From Marinobacter sp. SS13-12 (GTDB taxonomy: Bacteria > Pseudomonadota > Gammaproteobacteria > Pseudomonadales > Oleiphilaceae), in NCBI RefSeq assembly GCF_030227115.1, contig NZ_JASSUA010000002.1, positions 124,001 through 188,000 of the forward strand: a stretch of 64,000 bases of DNA, given 5' to 3'. Below are positions 9,724-18,274 of this stretch, one piece after another. Every line of letters starts with the position of its first letter. Position 1 is the stretch's first letter. The position numbers were made by a program, and so were the translations under genes. The notes beneath the pieces were generated by a model. It saw only the letters and a list, made by a program, of their open reading frames with translations. It was not told where the DNA came from and made no database searches.

Positions 9724-10692
9724 ATGGCAATGCTGGAAGTCAACAACCTCAAAGTGGATTTCGACACGCCGGACGGCACCCTGCAGGCGGTGCGGGGGCT
9801 CAGTTACCATTTGGAGGCCGGGCAGACCCTGGGGATCGTGGGGGAGTCCGGCGCCGGCAAGAGTCAGGGCGTGTTTGCCCTGATGGGTCTGCTGCCGGAC
9901 AATGCCCGGGTGAGTGGCGAGGTGCTGTTTGAAGGCGAACAACTGCTCGGCCTGTCGGAAAAACGTATGAACCGGATCCGCGCGGCCCGCATCGGCATGA
10001 TCTTCCAGGACCCGATGACCTCCCTGAACCCCTTCATGAAGGTCAGCGACCAGCTCACCGAGGTGCTGGTGCAGCACAAGGGCATCAGCCGCAAACAGGC
10101 GCTGCGGGAGTCTCTGCAGATGCTGGATGCGGTGCGTATCCCGGAGGCCCGCAACCGCATCCACCGGTATCCCCATGAATTTTCCGGTGGTATGCGCCAG
10201 CGGGTGATGATTGCCATGTCCCTGCTGTGCCGTCCACAGCTGTTGATTGCCGACGAACCCACCACCGCCCTGGATGTAACGGTGCAGGCCCAGGTGATGG
10301 GCTTGCTGCGGGAACTGCAGCAGGAATTCAACACCGCCATCATCCTCATCACCCACGACCTGGGCGTGGTGGCGGGAAGCTGCGACCAGACCCTGGTGAT
10401 GTACGGCGGCCAGATGATGGAATACGCCGCCACCCGGGACCTGTTCCGCGACCCGACCCATCCCTATACCATAGGGCTGATGGGGGCGATTCCGCGTATC
10501 GACGAGCAGATTGACGAACTGGTCACCATTCCCGGCAATCCGCCCAATCTGATGAATCTGCCGCCCGGCTGTCCGTTCTTCAGTCGCTGCCCGGTGGCCG
10601 AGCCTCGTTGCTATCACGAACTGGACCGGCCGGAGCATTTTGAGCCGGACCGGATAAGGGTATGTAACCTGCCACGGGAGGCCGTCCGATGA
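9724..10692 (+). CDS. oppD: Oligopeptide ABC transporter ATPase
   Basis: This 322-residue nucleotide-binding subunit has the Walker A motif GESGAGKS at residues 40-47, the signature loop EFSGGMRQR, Walker B LLIADEPT, and an H-loop in ILITHDLGVV. The C-terminal oligopeptide domain contains the cysteine-rich segment GCPFFSRCPVAEPRC, which in this family is linked to an iron-sulfur cluster. An in-frame ATG at 9679 would place the start inside oppC. The ATG at 9724 is preceded by a GCAGGAA ribosome site and begins with the expected MAMLEVNNLKV, so it is preferred. It overlaps oppF by four bases. Confidence 0.95.
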   Translation: MAMLEVNNLKVDFDTPDGTLQAVRGLSYHLEAGQTLGIVGESGAGKSQGVFALMGLLPDNARVSGEVLFEGEQLLGLSEKRMNRIRAARIGMIFQDPMTSLNPFMKVSDQLTEVLVQHKGISRKQALRESLQMLDAVRIPEARNRIHRYPHEFSGGMRQRVMIAMSLLCRPQLLIADEPTTALDVTVQAQVMGLLRELQQEFNTAIILITHDLGVVAGSCDQTLVMYGGQMMEYAATRDLFRDPTHPYTIGLMGAIPRIDEQIDELVTIPGNPPNLMNLPPGCPFFSRCPVAEPRCYHELDRPEHFEPDRIRVCNLPREAVR

Positions 10693-11693
10693 GCAAACAG
10701 CAGCCCCTGCTGGCGGTTGAAAACCTGCAGGTAACCTTTGACATCATGCCCCGCAACGCCTGGCCCTGGACCCGCCCGGAGCAACTGCGGGCGGTGAACA
10801 ACGTCAGCTTTACCCTGAATGAAGGGGAGACGCTGGGTATTGTGGGCGAATCCGGCTGCGGCAAGTCCACCCTGGCAAGGGCTATCATGGGCATGGTCCC
10901 CAGCCAGGCAGGGAAGGTGGTCTGGCTGGGCGAAGACCTGCGGGGCCTGAGTCTGAAACAACTGCGCAAACGCCGCCAGCGCCTGCAGATGGTGTTCCAG
11001 GACCCGCTCGCATCCCTGTCGCCCCGCATGACCGTTGGCGACATCATCGCCGAACCCCTGCGCACCCACTACCCGGAGATCAAGGGCGCGGAGTTGAGGG
11101 AGAAAGTGGACGCCATCCTGGACCGCGTCGGCCTGCACTCTCACCAGAAAAACCGCTACCCCCATGAGTTCTCCGGCGGCCAGTGCCAGCGGGTAGGCAT
11201 TGCCCGGGCGCTGATCCTGGAGCCGAAACTGATCATCTGCGACGAGCCCGTCTCTGCGCTGGATGTATCCGTGCAGGCCCAGGTCATCAACCTGCTGAAA
11301 AGCCTGCAGCGGGAGATGGGCCTGTCACTGATCTTCATCGCCCACGACCTGAGCGTGGTGAAACACATCAGCGACCGGGTGATGGTGCTGTATCTGGGCA
11401 GCGTAGCTGAAAACGCCACGCGGTCTGAACTGTTCGCCAACCCCCGACATCCCTACACGCAGGCCCTGATGGCCGCCGTGCCGATTCCCGACCCGGAGAG
11501 GGAGAGGGCGAAACCCCCAGCGGAATTGGAAAGCGATCTGCCATCTCCCATGGACCCGCCCAGTGGCTGCGTTTTTCGCACACGCTGCCCGCTGGCAACG
11601 GAGTATTGCAGCAGGGAGGTGCCGGTACTGGAAGACAAGACCGGGGCAGGGCATTGGGTGGCTTGTCATTTTGTGGAGAGAGATCCAGGATGA
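10689..11693 (+). CDS. oppF: Oligopeptide ABC transporter ATPase
   Basis: This 334-residue second ATPase of the importer carries Walker A GESGCGKS, signature EFSGGQCQR and Walker B LIICDEPVSALD, with the C-terminal GCVFRTRCPLA segment of the Opp/Dpp family. The start overlaps the oppD stop in ATGA, so translation is coupled. OppD and OppF work as a heterodimer. It closes the operon, and its stop lies 14 bases from the stop of the convergent PA14-domain gene, with no obvious terminator hairpin between them. Confidence 0.95.
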   Translation: MSKQQPLLAVENLQVTFDIMPRNAWPWTRPEQLRAVNNVSFTLNEGETLGIVGESGCGKSTLARAIMGMVPSQAGKVVWLGEDLRGLSLKQLRKRRQRLQMVFQDPLASLSPRMTVGDIIAEPLRTHYPEIKGAELREKVDAILDRVGLHSHQKNRYPHEFSGGQCQRVGIARALILEPKLIICDEPVSALDVSVQAQVINLLKSLQREMGLSLIFIAHDLSVVKHISDRVMVLYLGSVAENATRSELFANPRHPYTQALMAAVPIPDPERERAKPPAELESDLPSPMDPPSGCVFRTRCPLATEYCSREVPVLEDKTGAGHWVACHFVERDPG

Positions 11694-11707
11694 GAATGCC
11701 GCCTGAA

Positions 11708-12523
11708 CTACTCCAGTGATTTGGACACAATGCCTGACGGGGGGCTTTCCCGGCCACTTTGGTCTACCACGGTGATCGCGAAGTGCCAGTGCCCCTTGGG
11801 CAGATCCTGAAAAGTGTAGGAATCCTGGTCGCTATCCACTTTATGGACGTTGCCCAGTTTTTTTGCGCTGTTGCCATACAGGATTCTGTAATGGTCAATT
11901 TCACTGAGCGCTATCGATGTACCATCCACTCGGGTCAGCGGGGCGGTCCACGACAGGCTTATGGTTTTGTTGGAGGCCTTGGGTTCCGTTCTGGCAGCAG
12001 GTTTGGAATCGGGAGTGATCACGGTGTTCGAGATGGGAATGCCAGCACCATTGGCAAGGTCGGTAATCGTCAGGTAGGCAAAAGCACGGCCTTTGTTTTC
12101 GCGATACTCCATGATCAGCGGTAAGCGCTGCCCGGCACTCAGTGAAACGTCGTGACTATGATGCTGTTTGCCCTGGCGCTTCCATTGGTTGATAACGGCC
12201 TCGTTACCGATATAAAGCTTAACACCGTCGTCGGTGTTGGTGGTAAACCGATATTGCCGCGTCCCTTTTCGATGGGGTGCCGTGAACAGCCCGCTCCAGC
12301 GCACACTGAAGCCATCCGCCGGGACCCCCTTCATTGGGTTGCTGGAGCTCCAGTTGAACTTGATGTTCGAGTCCACGCGGGAGTGGACCAGGTAATTGAA
12401 GTTATTGCCTTTGTAGTATTCGCCGAAAAAACCGGGAGTGGGATTGGTTTCGTTGGCGGATGTAGTGGCGGCAATGGCAAGAAAAAGGGAGCCTGCAATG
12501 TAGATCAGTTTTCTGAAAGTCAT
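11708..12523 (-). CDS. Secreted PA14 and fibronectin type III-like domain protein
   Basis: This is a 271-residue exported protein. A signal peptide covers about residues 1-23 (cleavage near TSANE). Residues 30-160 look like a PA14 domain: FFGEYYKGNNF, then VRWSGLFTAP, then YRFTTNTDDGVKLYIGNEAVINQW, the last being the usual PA14 core. Residues 185-271 look like a fibronectin type III domain (ISLSWTAP, then YRILYGNS, ending VVDQSGRESPPS). PA14 domains usually bind carbohydrates and occur in surface adhesins and glycosidases. No catalytic domain is present, so a small binding or adhesive protein is the best reading. It stands alone and its base composition looks richer in A and T than the opp genes beside it. 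Confidence 0.75.
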   Translation of the reverse strand: MTFRKLIYIAGSLFLAIAATTSANETNPTPGFFGEYYKGNNFNYLVHSRVDSNIKFNWSSSNPMKGVPADGFSVRWSGLFTAPHRKGTRQYRFTTNTDDGVKLYIGNEAVINQWKRQGKQHHSHDVSLSAGQRLPLIMEYRENKGRAFAYLTITDLANGAGIPISNTVITPDSKPAARTEPKASNKTISLSWTAPLTRVDGTSIALSEIDHYRILYGNSAKKLGNVHKVDSDQDSYTFQDLPKGHWHFAITVVDQSGRESPPSGIVSKSLE

Positions 12524-12693
12524 CGTGAGCCTCTTTTAATTGTTTTAAGCAGGAAGCGCTATTCCGGAGCGAACCTCTATGCGGGTGGAACGTATGGAGT
12601 ATGCCAGCGTGGTTTTAAAAACCGGGATCAGGGTAGACCCGTTAGTGCGGAGTGTTTAATTAAGAATTGTTCAGTTTGTAACCGGGCAGGTAT

Positions 12694-12727
12694 TAAAAAA
12701 GGGCCCACGCTTGCGCGAGGACCCTTT
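12694..12727 (-). terminator. Intrinsic terminator after tRNA-Met
   Basis: Read on the minus strand, an AAAAGGGTCC arm pairs with a GGGCCCTTTTTT arm around a GC-rich loop, ending in a T run. It lies just past the 3' end of the tRNA-Met gene and should end its transcript. Confidence 0.75.
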
Positions 12728-12735
12728 TGTAATGC

Positions 12736-12812
12736 TGGTAGCAAGGGGCGGAGTCGAACCGCCGACCCCGGCATTATGAGTGCCGTGCTCTAACCAACTG
12801 AGCTACCTTGCC
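12736..12812 (-). tRNA. tRNA-Met (CAT anticodon)
   Basis: The minus strand reads as a 77-base cloverleaf with encoded CCA. The acceptor arm is GGCAAGG/CCTTGCT, which includes a G-U pair at the outermost position. The D arm contains AGCTCAGTTGGTTAGAGC, the anticodon loop is CTCATAA between CGGCA and TGCCG, and the T arm holds GGTTCGACTCC. CAT could also be the modified tRNA-Ile2, but the D arm and the position next to ychF fit elongator Met better. Confidence 0.9.
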
Positions 12813-12901
12813 ATTTCGTTGCGGGACAAGCCCAAACGAGGCGCGTATTTTCAGTATTTGGGCACCTGCTGTCAAGGCTTGGGGCCCGCTTTTTCAGAAA
12901 A

Positions 12902-13993
12902 TTACACGTTGAACCGGAAGTGGATGACGTCGCCGTCCTGAACGATGTATTCCTTGCCTTCCAGGCGCCACTTGCCGGCATCCTTGGCGCCGGCTTCGCC
13001 GTTGTACTTGACGAAGTCTTCGTAGCTCACCACTTCGGCGCGGATGAAGCCACGCTCGAAGTCGGTGTGGATGACGCCGGCGGCCTGGGGGGCGGTTGCA
13101 CCGACTTTCACGGTCCAGGCACGGACTTCCTTCACCCCGGCGGTGAAGTAGGTCTGCAGGTTCAGCAGGCCGTAGCCGCCGCGGATCACCCGGTCCAGGC
13201 CCGGTTCGTCCATGCCCATTTCTTCCAGGAACATCGACTTTTCATCGTCTTCCAGTTCGGAGATCTCGGCTTCCATCTTGTTGCAGATGGGGACTACCAC
13301 CGCGTTTTCGGATTCGGCGATTTTGCGCACCGTATCCAGGTGAGGATTGTTCTCAAAGCCGTCTTCGCTGACGTTGGCGATATACATGGTCGGCTTCACG
13401 GTAAGCAGGCACAGCTCGCGGATCAGTGCCATCTGATCCTTGTCCAGGTTCATGCTGCGCACCGGCTTGCCTTCGTTCAGCACTGGCATCAACTTCTCGA
13501 ACATCTCCAGTTGCGCCTTGGCTTCCTTGTCGCCGCTCTTGGCGACCCGCTGGACCCGCTTGATGGCTTTCTCGACGGTTTCCAGGTCGGCCAGCGCCAA
13601 CTCGGTGTTGATCACCTCGATGTCCGAGGCCGGATCGATCTTGTTGGACACGTGAATAACGTTGCCGTCTTCAAAGCAGCGCACCACGTGGGCGATGGCA
13701 TCGGTCTGACGGATGTTGGCCAGAAACTGGTTGCCCAGGCCTTCACCCTTGGAGGCGCCCTCTACCAGGCCTGCAATGTCGACAAACTCCATGGTCGTTG
13801 CGACCACTTTTTCCGGCTTCACGATCTCGGCGAGCTTGTTCAGGCGCGGATCAGGCATGGCAACCACGCCAGCGTTGGGCTCGATGGTGCAGAAGGGAAA
13901 GTTTTCGGCGCCAATGCCGGATTTGGTCAGCGCGTTGAACAGGGTGGATTTGCCGACGTTCGGCAGGCCTACGATGCCGCAGTTAAATCCCAT
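12902..13993 (-). CDS. ychF: Redox-responsive ATPase/GTPase YchF
   Basis: YchF is a 363-residue Obg-family P-loop ATPase that binds ribosomes and affects translation and oxidative stress responses. The G1 loop GLPNVGKST is at residues 8-16. The G4 position reads NKME rather than NKxD, the change that gives YchF proteins ATP instead of GTP preference. The C-terminal TGS domain ends with the conserved [11 protein letters not shown]. The ATG at 13993 has an AGAGG ribosome site six bases upstream. The neighbour upstream is pth, as in many gammaproteobacteria, but 251 bases with REP-like palindromes separate the two here. Confidence 0.97.
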   Translation of the reverse strand: MGFNCGIVGLPNVGKSTLFNALTKSGIGAENFPFCTIEPNAGVVAMPDPRLNKLAEIVKPEKVVATTMEFVDIAGLVEGASKGEGLGNQFLANIRQTDAIAHVVRCFEDGNVIHVSNKIDPASDIEVINTELALADLETVEKAIKRVQRVAKSGDKEAKAQLEMFEKLMPVLNEGKPVRSMNLDKDQMALIRELCLLTVKPTMYIANVSEDGFENNPHLDTVRKIAESENAVVVPICNKMEAEISELEDDEKSMFLEEMGMDEPGLDRVIRGGYGLLNLQTYFTAGVKEVRAWTVKVGATAPQAAGVIHTDFERGFIRAEVVSYEDFVKYNGEAGAKDAGKWRLEGKEYIVQDGDVIHFRFNV

Positions 13994-14079
13994 GGAATGC
14001 CTCTGCTGGGTATGAAAAATTTGGCCGGATTATACCGGTGTATGGGGGTGTAAGCGAATAAGGGGAAATCTTCAGGGAT

Positions 14080-14111
14080 GTCGGATTACGCCTGCGGCTA
14101 ATCCGACCTAC
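14080..14111 (+). repeat. REP-like palindromic element, copy 1
   Basis: This 32-base unit has arms GTCGGATTA and TAATCCGAC around a short GC-rich loop, followed by CTAC. Its exact reverse complement occurs at 14203-14234 and a shorter relative at 14148-14177, all inside the pth-ychF gap. Confidence 0.85.
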
Positions 14112-14128
14112 AGTGGGCCAGGCCTGGT

Positions 14129-14177
14129 GTAGGTCGGACTGGCATTTGTCGGATTACGCTTTGCTAATCCGACCTAC
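14129..14177 (+). repeat. REP-like palindromic element, copy 2 with a half-unit
   Basis: A 30-base unit at 14148-14177 has the same GTCGGATTA and TAATCCGACCTAC arms around a different, shorter loop (CGCTTTGC). A separate arm, GTAGGTCGGACT, lies just before it at 14129-14140, so this copy could pair in two ways. Confidence 0.8.
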
Positions 14178-14202
14178 GTGTGTCCGGGTGCTCGGTGTCG
14201 TT

Positions 14203-14234
14203 GTAGGTCGGATTAGCCGCAGGCGTAATCCGAC
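14203..14234 (-). repeat. REP-like palindromic element, copy 3 (inverted)
   Basis: This is an exact reverse complement of copy 1 over 32 bases. Copies 1 and 3 in opposite orientation form the paired arrangement usual for mobile REP doublets. It ends 10 bases before the pth stop, so it would lie in the 3' untranslated region of the pth transcript. Confidence 0.85.
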
Positions 14235-14244
14235 AGAGGCCGGC

Positions 14245-14835
14245 TCAGGGGGTCGGCTTGAAACTATGGAGCCGGTTCATGGCAGCTGAGAGTTTGCCGC
14301 TGGCCGCATCCGGCAGCACGCGGATGATCTCGTCGATCACGGCGTTGAGTTCTTCGGTTTCCCGCTTGCCGAGGCGGCCGAGTACGTAGCCGGTTACCTG
14401 GCGGCTGTCGCCGGGGTGGCCGATGCCGATGCGCAGTCGCTGGAAGTCGTTGGTGCCCAGGTGGGCAATGGTGTCCCGCAAGCCGTTGTGTCCGCCGTGG
14501 CCGCCGCCTTTCTTGAGTTTGGCAGTGCCGGGGGGGAGGTCGAGCTCATCGTGGGCAACCAGAATCTGTTCGGGCTGAATCTTGAAAAAGTCCGCCAGTG
14601 CCTTGATGGAGAGGCCGCTGCGGTTCATATAGGTGGAGGGATTCAACAGGTGCAGGTCCAGACCCTGCATTTGAATGCGGGCATAGAGCCCGTGGTACTT
14701 CTTTTCGGGGCGGAGCGTCTGGCCCGCTTCACGGGCCAGCGCTTCGACGAACAGGGCGCCGGCGTTATGGCGGGTATTCGCATAGTCGGGGCCGGGGTTA
14801 CCCAGCCCCACCACCATGAGAATATCCTGTGCCAT
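14245..14835 (-). CDS. pth: Peptidyl-tRNA hydrolase
   Basis: Pth releases peptides from prematurely dropped peptidyl-tRNAs so the tRNA can be reused. The 196-residue protein shows the expected catalytic residues: N13 in VGLGNPG, H23 in NTRHNAG and the Asp in [10 protein letters not shown] near residue 96. The glycine-rich [14 protein letters not shown] segment for tRNA binding is present. It follows rplY by about 40 bases, the standard order, and should share its transcript. Confidence 0.97.
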   Translation of the reverse strand: MAQDILMVVGLGNPGPDYANTRHNAGALFVEALAREAGQTLRPEKKYHGLYARIQMQGLDLHLLNPSTYMNRSGLSIKALADFFKIQPEQILVAHDELDLPPGTAKLKKGGGHGGHNGLRDTIAHLGTNDFQRLRIGIGHPGDSRQVTGYVLGRLGKRETEELNAVIDEIIRVLPDAASGKLSAAMNRLHSFKPTP

Positions 14836-14874
14836 TTGCCGTCGCCCTCGTCACTACAGTAGCGAAAGGAGCGA

Positions 14875-15528
14875 TTACTCCTTGTCTTCGCCTTCTTCAC
14901 CTGCTTCGCCTTCTTCGCCTTCACCGGTATCTTCGGTCTTGGCAGCGCGAGGCTTGTGGATTGCCACTACGGGCAGATCGTGATCTTCACCCTGCAGCAG
15001 TGCAGCGATACGAACGCCTTTGGACAGCTTCAGATCGCTCAGGTGAATAACCTGATCCATTTCCACTTCGCTCATATCAACTTCAATGAACTCTGGCAGG
15101 TTCTGCGGCAGACAGATGACTTCCACTTCGTTGATCTGGTGGTGAGCAACGCCGCCCTGGAGCTTGATGGCCGGTGCAGACTCTTCGTTCAGGAAGTGCA
15201 GCGGTACGTTGACGTGGATCTCGTGATCCTTGTCGACGCGCAGGAAGTCGGCGTGGGTCAGCAGCGGCTTGTACGGGTGACGCTGCAGATCTTTCAGGAT
15301 CACGCTTTCTTTCTTGCCGTCCAGTTCGATGGTCAGAACGTGAGAGAAGAAGGCTTCGTTCTCCAGAGCTTTTTTCAGCTCGTTGTGCCAGATGGAGATA
15401 GAAACGGCTTCTTTTTTGCCGCCATAGACGATGGCGGGAATTTTCCGTTCCTCACGACGCAGGCGGCGGCTCGCACCTCTCCCCTGATCGCCACGAGGAA
15501 ATGCTTCAATAAGAAATTCCTGAGACAT
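14875..15528 (-). CDS. rplY: 50S ribosomal protein L25/general stress protein Ctc
   Basis: This is the long (CTC-type) form of L25, which binds 5S rRNA: an N-terminal L25 domain (about residues 5-95) and a C-terminal beta domain (to about 190). The tail is very acidic, made almost wholly of Glu, Gly and Asp from about residue 198 to 217. The start is placed at the ATG at 15528 (MSQEFLIEAF), which has a GAGG ribosome site nine bases upstream; an upstream in-frame ATG at 15549 would add seven residues and lacks one. It lies between prs and pth, the conserved order. Confidence 0.95.
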   Translation of the reverse strand: MSQEFLIEAFPRGDQGRGASRRLRREERKIPAIVYGGKKEAVSISIWHNELKKALENEAFFSHVLTIELDGKKESVILKDLQRHPYKPLLTHADFLRVDKDHEIHVNVPLHFLNEESAPAIKLQGGVAHHQINEVEVICLPQNLPEFIEVDMSEVEMDQVIHLSDLKLSKGVRIAALLQGEDHDLPVVAIHKPRAAKTEDTGEGEEGEAGEEGEDKE

Positions 15529-15623
15529 GGTTATAACCTCACTTTTCACCCGAGCGGCCCGCGACCAGGTCCTGAACAGGTGACATTTTCGAAATGCCGG
15601 AAGCTTTTCCGGCGGACTAAACA

Positions 15624-15650
15624 GACCGGGAGCCCACTGGGCTCCCGGTC
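15624..15650 (-). terminator. Strong hairpin between prs and rplY
   Basis: A perfect 12-base stem (GACCGGGAGCCC with its complement) closes a 3-base loop. It lies between the prs stop and the rplY start. Only a broken T tract (TGTTTAG) follows on the minus strand, so it may be a partial terminator, an attenuator or an RNA-processing site rather than a full stop. Confidence 0.55.
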
Positions 15651-15684
15651 CGGATTCTTTTCAGTAAATCAGGTTGTTAGCTAA

Positions 15685-16635
15685 TCAGGCGTTCTCGAAC
15701 ATCGCGCTGATAGACTCTTCGTTGCTGACGCGACGAATGGATTCTGCAAGCAGCCCAGCCATACTGAGGATGCGGATCTTATCACAATTGCGCGCTTTGT
15801 CACCCAACGGGATGGTGTCACAGACAACCAGCTCGTCCAGTTCGGAAGCGTTGAGGTTGTCAACAGCCGGTCCGGACAGGACGGGGTGTGTGATATAGGC
15901 GACCACTTTGGAGGCCCCGTGCTCTTTCAGAGCATTGGCGGCTTTGCACAGAGTGCCGGCGGTATCGATGATGTCGTCCACCAGGATACAGGTCTTGTCT
16001 TTCACATCACCGATAATGTGCATGACCTGGGATACATTGGCTTTCGGGCGACGCTTGTCGATGATGGCCAGGTCGGCATCGTCCAGGCGCTTGGCCACGG
16101 CGCGGGCACGAACAACGCCGCCCACGTCAGGGGATACCACAACAAAGTTTTCGAAACGCTGCTTTTCGATATCCTCGAGCATCACCGGCGTGGCGTAGAT
16201 GTTATCCACCGGAATGTCGAAGAAGCCCTGGATCTGGTCGGCGTGCAGGTCCAGTGTCAGAACCCTGTCAACGCCAATATTGGAGATCATGTCTGCAACC
16301 ACTTTCGCGCTGATGGCAACACGGGTGGAACGAACGCGGCGGTCCTGACGGGCGTAGCCGTAGTAGGGGATAACCGCGGTAACCCGGGTGGCGGAGGCAC
16401 GACGCAGGGCGTCAGCCATCACGATCAGTTCCATCAGGTTGTCGTTGGTGGGGTTGCAGGTGGGCTGGATGATAAAGACATCATGCCCGCGAACGTTTTC
16501 ATTGATTTCGACAGTGGTTTCACCGTCGCTGAACGTTCCAACGGTGGCCTGGCCCATGGGGATGTGGAGTTTCTGGGCGATGGCCTTGGCAAGCTCGGGA
16601 TTGGCGTTGCCGGTAAAAATCATCAGTTTGGACAC
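15685..16635 (-). CDS. prs: Ribose-phosphate pyrophosphokinase
   Basis: Prs makes PRPP from ribose 5-phosphate and ATP for purine, pyrimidine, His, Trp and NAD synthesis. The 316-residue protein begins [15 protein letters not shown] and carries the ATP-site YARQDRR motif, the PRPP loop [10 protein letters not shown] and the C-terminal [10 protein letters not shown], all as in E. coli Prs. The start is a GTG at 16635 with AAGGA seven bases upstream. Reading the frame further upstream would run through the tRNA-Gln gene, which is not credible. Confidence 0.96.
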   Translation of the reverse strand: MSKLMIFTGNANPELAKAIAQKLHIPMGQATVGTFSDGETTVEINENVRGHDVFIIQPTCNPTNDNLMELIVMADALRRASATRVTAVIPYYGYARQDRRVRSTRVAISAKVVADMISNIGVDRVLTLDLHADQIQGFFDIPVDNIYATPVMLEDIEKQRFENFVVVSPDVGGVVRARAVAKRLDDADLAIIDKRRPKANVSQVMHIIGDVKDKTCILVDDIIDTAGTLCKAANALKEHGASKVVAYITHPVLSGPAVDNLNASELDELVVCDTIPLGDKARNCDKIRILSMAGLLAESIRRVSNEESISAMFENA

Positions 16636-16687
16636 GACGGCATCCTTCTCGGTAACGGCGTTTGATTCAGAAGAAGCGGGAGAAAGG

Positions 16688-16762
16688 TGGCTGGGGTGGC
16701 AGGATTCGAACCTGCGCATGACGGGATCAAAACCCGTTGCCTTACCACTTGGCGACACCCCA
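16688..16762 (-). tRNA. tRNA-Gln (TTG anticodon)
   Basis: The minus strand gives a 75-base cloverleaf with encoded CCA. The acceptor arm TGGGGTG pairs fully with CACCCCA. The anticodon loop TTTTGAT lies between ACGGG and CCCGT and reads TTG, and the T arm contains GGTTCGAATCC. It sits between ispE and prs, its usual place in pseudomonad-like genomes, and is probably read with them. Confidence 0.95.
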
Positions 16763-16781
16763 GTATCGTGCTTTTTTGGCA

Positions 16782-17639
16782 TCATTTCAGCTCTGTCAGC
16801 TTTTTGTGAAGTGGTGAAATGTTCACCCCTTGAGCTACGAACCCCGTGATGCCGGAGGGTTTGCTTTCCCAGATAATCCGGGCTGCGGATTCTGTCGGGA
16901 AACGTCCAAATATGCAAGCCCCGGTTCCGGTTAATCTTGCAGGTCCGAATTGTGCAAGCCACTCCAGGCTTTGATGAACCTCAGGATACAGTCTTCGAAC
17001 TACATCCTCACAGTCGTTTCGGTACCTCGAGGCGTCTCCCTCAAAAGCGGGCGCTATTTTGATTCCGGGGGTATCCCTTGTCAACCCTTGCTCGGAAAAA
17101 ATCTCTTTAGTGCTTATATCGCACGGTGGTTTTATAACCACAAACCAGTCTTCCGGAGGGTTGGCGTCGGTAAGCCGTTCACCCACGCCTTCACCCCACG
17201 CTGAGTGGCCACGAACGAATACCGGGATATCGGCGCCCAGGGCCAGTCCAAGCTCGGCCAGCTCGTCGAGAGAGCGGTCGAGACCCCACAGGTGATTCAG
17301 CCCCAGTAGCGTGGTGGCGGCATTGGAGCTGCCGCCACCCAGGCCGCCGCCCATGGGCAGTATTTTGTCGATGGCGATGCTGACGCCGGCAACCGGGTTG
17401 TTGGCCGTTGCCGCGAGTTGTCGGGCTGCGCGGAGGACCAGGTTGTCTTCGTCGGCTACGCCGGGCACGGATTGCTCGAGCACGATCCGGTCATCCGTGC
17501 GGGGCGTCAGGGTGATCGTGTCGCCATAATCCAGAAACTGAAACAGGGTCTGCAGTTCGTGGTAGCCATCGGGCCGGCGACCAAGGATGTGCAGGAACAG
17601 GTTCAGCTTTGCCGGGGAGGGTAATGCCAGGCGGGTCAC
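16782..17639 (-). CDS. ispE: 4-diphosphocytidyl-2-C-methyl-D-erythritol kinase
   Basis: IspE phosphorylates CDP-methylerythritol in the MEP route to isoprenoids. This 285-residue GHMP kinase has the N-terminal [22 protein letters not shown] motif spread over residues 8-29 and the ATP loop [14 protein letters not shown] at about 96-108. The C-terminal [10 protein letters not shown] glycine motif is also present. The GTGA junction with lolB (four-base overlap) shows coupling. Downstream lie tRNA-Gln and prs. Confidence 0.96.
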   Translation of the reverse strand: MTRLALPSPAKLNLFLHILGRRPDGYHELQTLFQFLDYGDTITLTPRTDDRIVLEQSVPGVADEDNLVLRAARQLAATANNPVAGVSIAIDKILPMGGGLGGGSSNAATTLLGLNHLWGLDRSLDELAELGLALGADIPVFVRGHSAWGEGVGERLTDANPPEDWFVVIKPPCDISTKEIFSEQGLTRDTPGIKIAPAFEGDASRYRNDCEDVVRRLYPEVHQSLEWLAQFGPARLTGTGACIFGRFPTESAARIIWESKPSGITGFVAQGVNISPLHKKLTELK

Positions 17640-18274
17640 CGGCCGTCTCCATCCGTCTGGTGCCAGGTGGTCACTACCAGCCTTACGCGTTTCTTGCCCT
17701 TGACTGCGGTGATCCGGGCCGGCAGGGGCGGATAATCGTTGATGAACGTTTGCCAGCGGTCGTAGCGGATTTCCCAGCCCAGCTGGCGGATGACGGCCAG
17801 CCGGTCCTGATCGTCAAAGAACAACCGGAAATCACCTTCAGGGCCGGGCAGGCCCCTTATCCACCAGGCCAGGCTGTTGATCGGCAGTTGCCAGCCGGTG
17901 GCGGCATTGACCAGGGCTTCCGGATCGCCGGACTGGTACCGCTCGCCGTCCGGAAGCGTGAGTTCGATAAAGCCGGGCATGCCCTCAAGGGTAGTGCGGC
18001 CCATGCCGAGGAAGGACGAGGACAGAGCCAGTTCGTAGGCTTCCTGGTCCTGTTTCCAATAGTTGATCACGGCAGTACCGCTGTCCGAGGGTTGGCGGAC
18101 AGCCAGTTTGCCCGTCAGTTCCCAGTGCCGGAACTGGTCGCGTTGAGCGCTGGTTGTGCTCCAGTCCGCCGGTGGCTGCTCGGTCAGGCCTTCGGGCAGC
18201 GGGTCAACCTGCAGGGAAGTACAGCCACCCAGAATCAGGGCGGCGAGCGTCAGAGCAATCGCGTGAAATCTCAC
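17636..18274 (-). CDS. lolB: Outer-membrane lipoprotein receptor LolB
   Basis: LolB takes lipoproteins from LolA and inserts them into the outer membrane. The 212-residue precursor has a lipoprotein signal with the lipobox LGGC (Cys at 18). The mature part has the LolB core: WELTGKLAVR, then YELALSSSFLGMGRTTLEG, then WWIRGLPGP. The gene overlaps both neighbours by four bases (TPR gene upstream, ispE downstream), so the three form one tightly coupled unit. Confidence 0.93.
   Translation of the reverse strand: MRFHAIALTLAALILGGCTSLQVDPLPEGLTEQPPADWSTTSAQRDQFRHWELTGKLAVRQPSDSGTAVINYWKQDQEAYELALSSSFLGMGRTTLEGMPGFIELTLPDGERYQSGDPEALVNAATGWQLPINSLAWWIRGLPGPEGDFRLFFDDQDRLAVIRQLGWEIRYDRWQTFINDYPPLPARITAVKGKKRVRLVVTTWHQTDGDGR

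Noticed and set aside
12736-12812. tRNA-Ile2 (CAT with lysidine)
   Set aside because: The D arm AGCTCAGTTGGTTAGAGC and the place next to ychF fit elongator tRNA-Met; not fully excluded without a model score.
14080-14234. CRISPR array
   Set aside because: Only three copies occur, in mixed orientation and irregular spacing, with strong internal palindromes and no cas genes; REP-like elements fit better.
16636-16962. Upstream extension of prs by 109 codons
   Set aside because: It would translate through the tRNA-Gln gene; the GTG at 16635 with AAGGA gives the normal Prs length.
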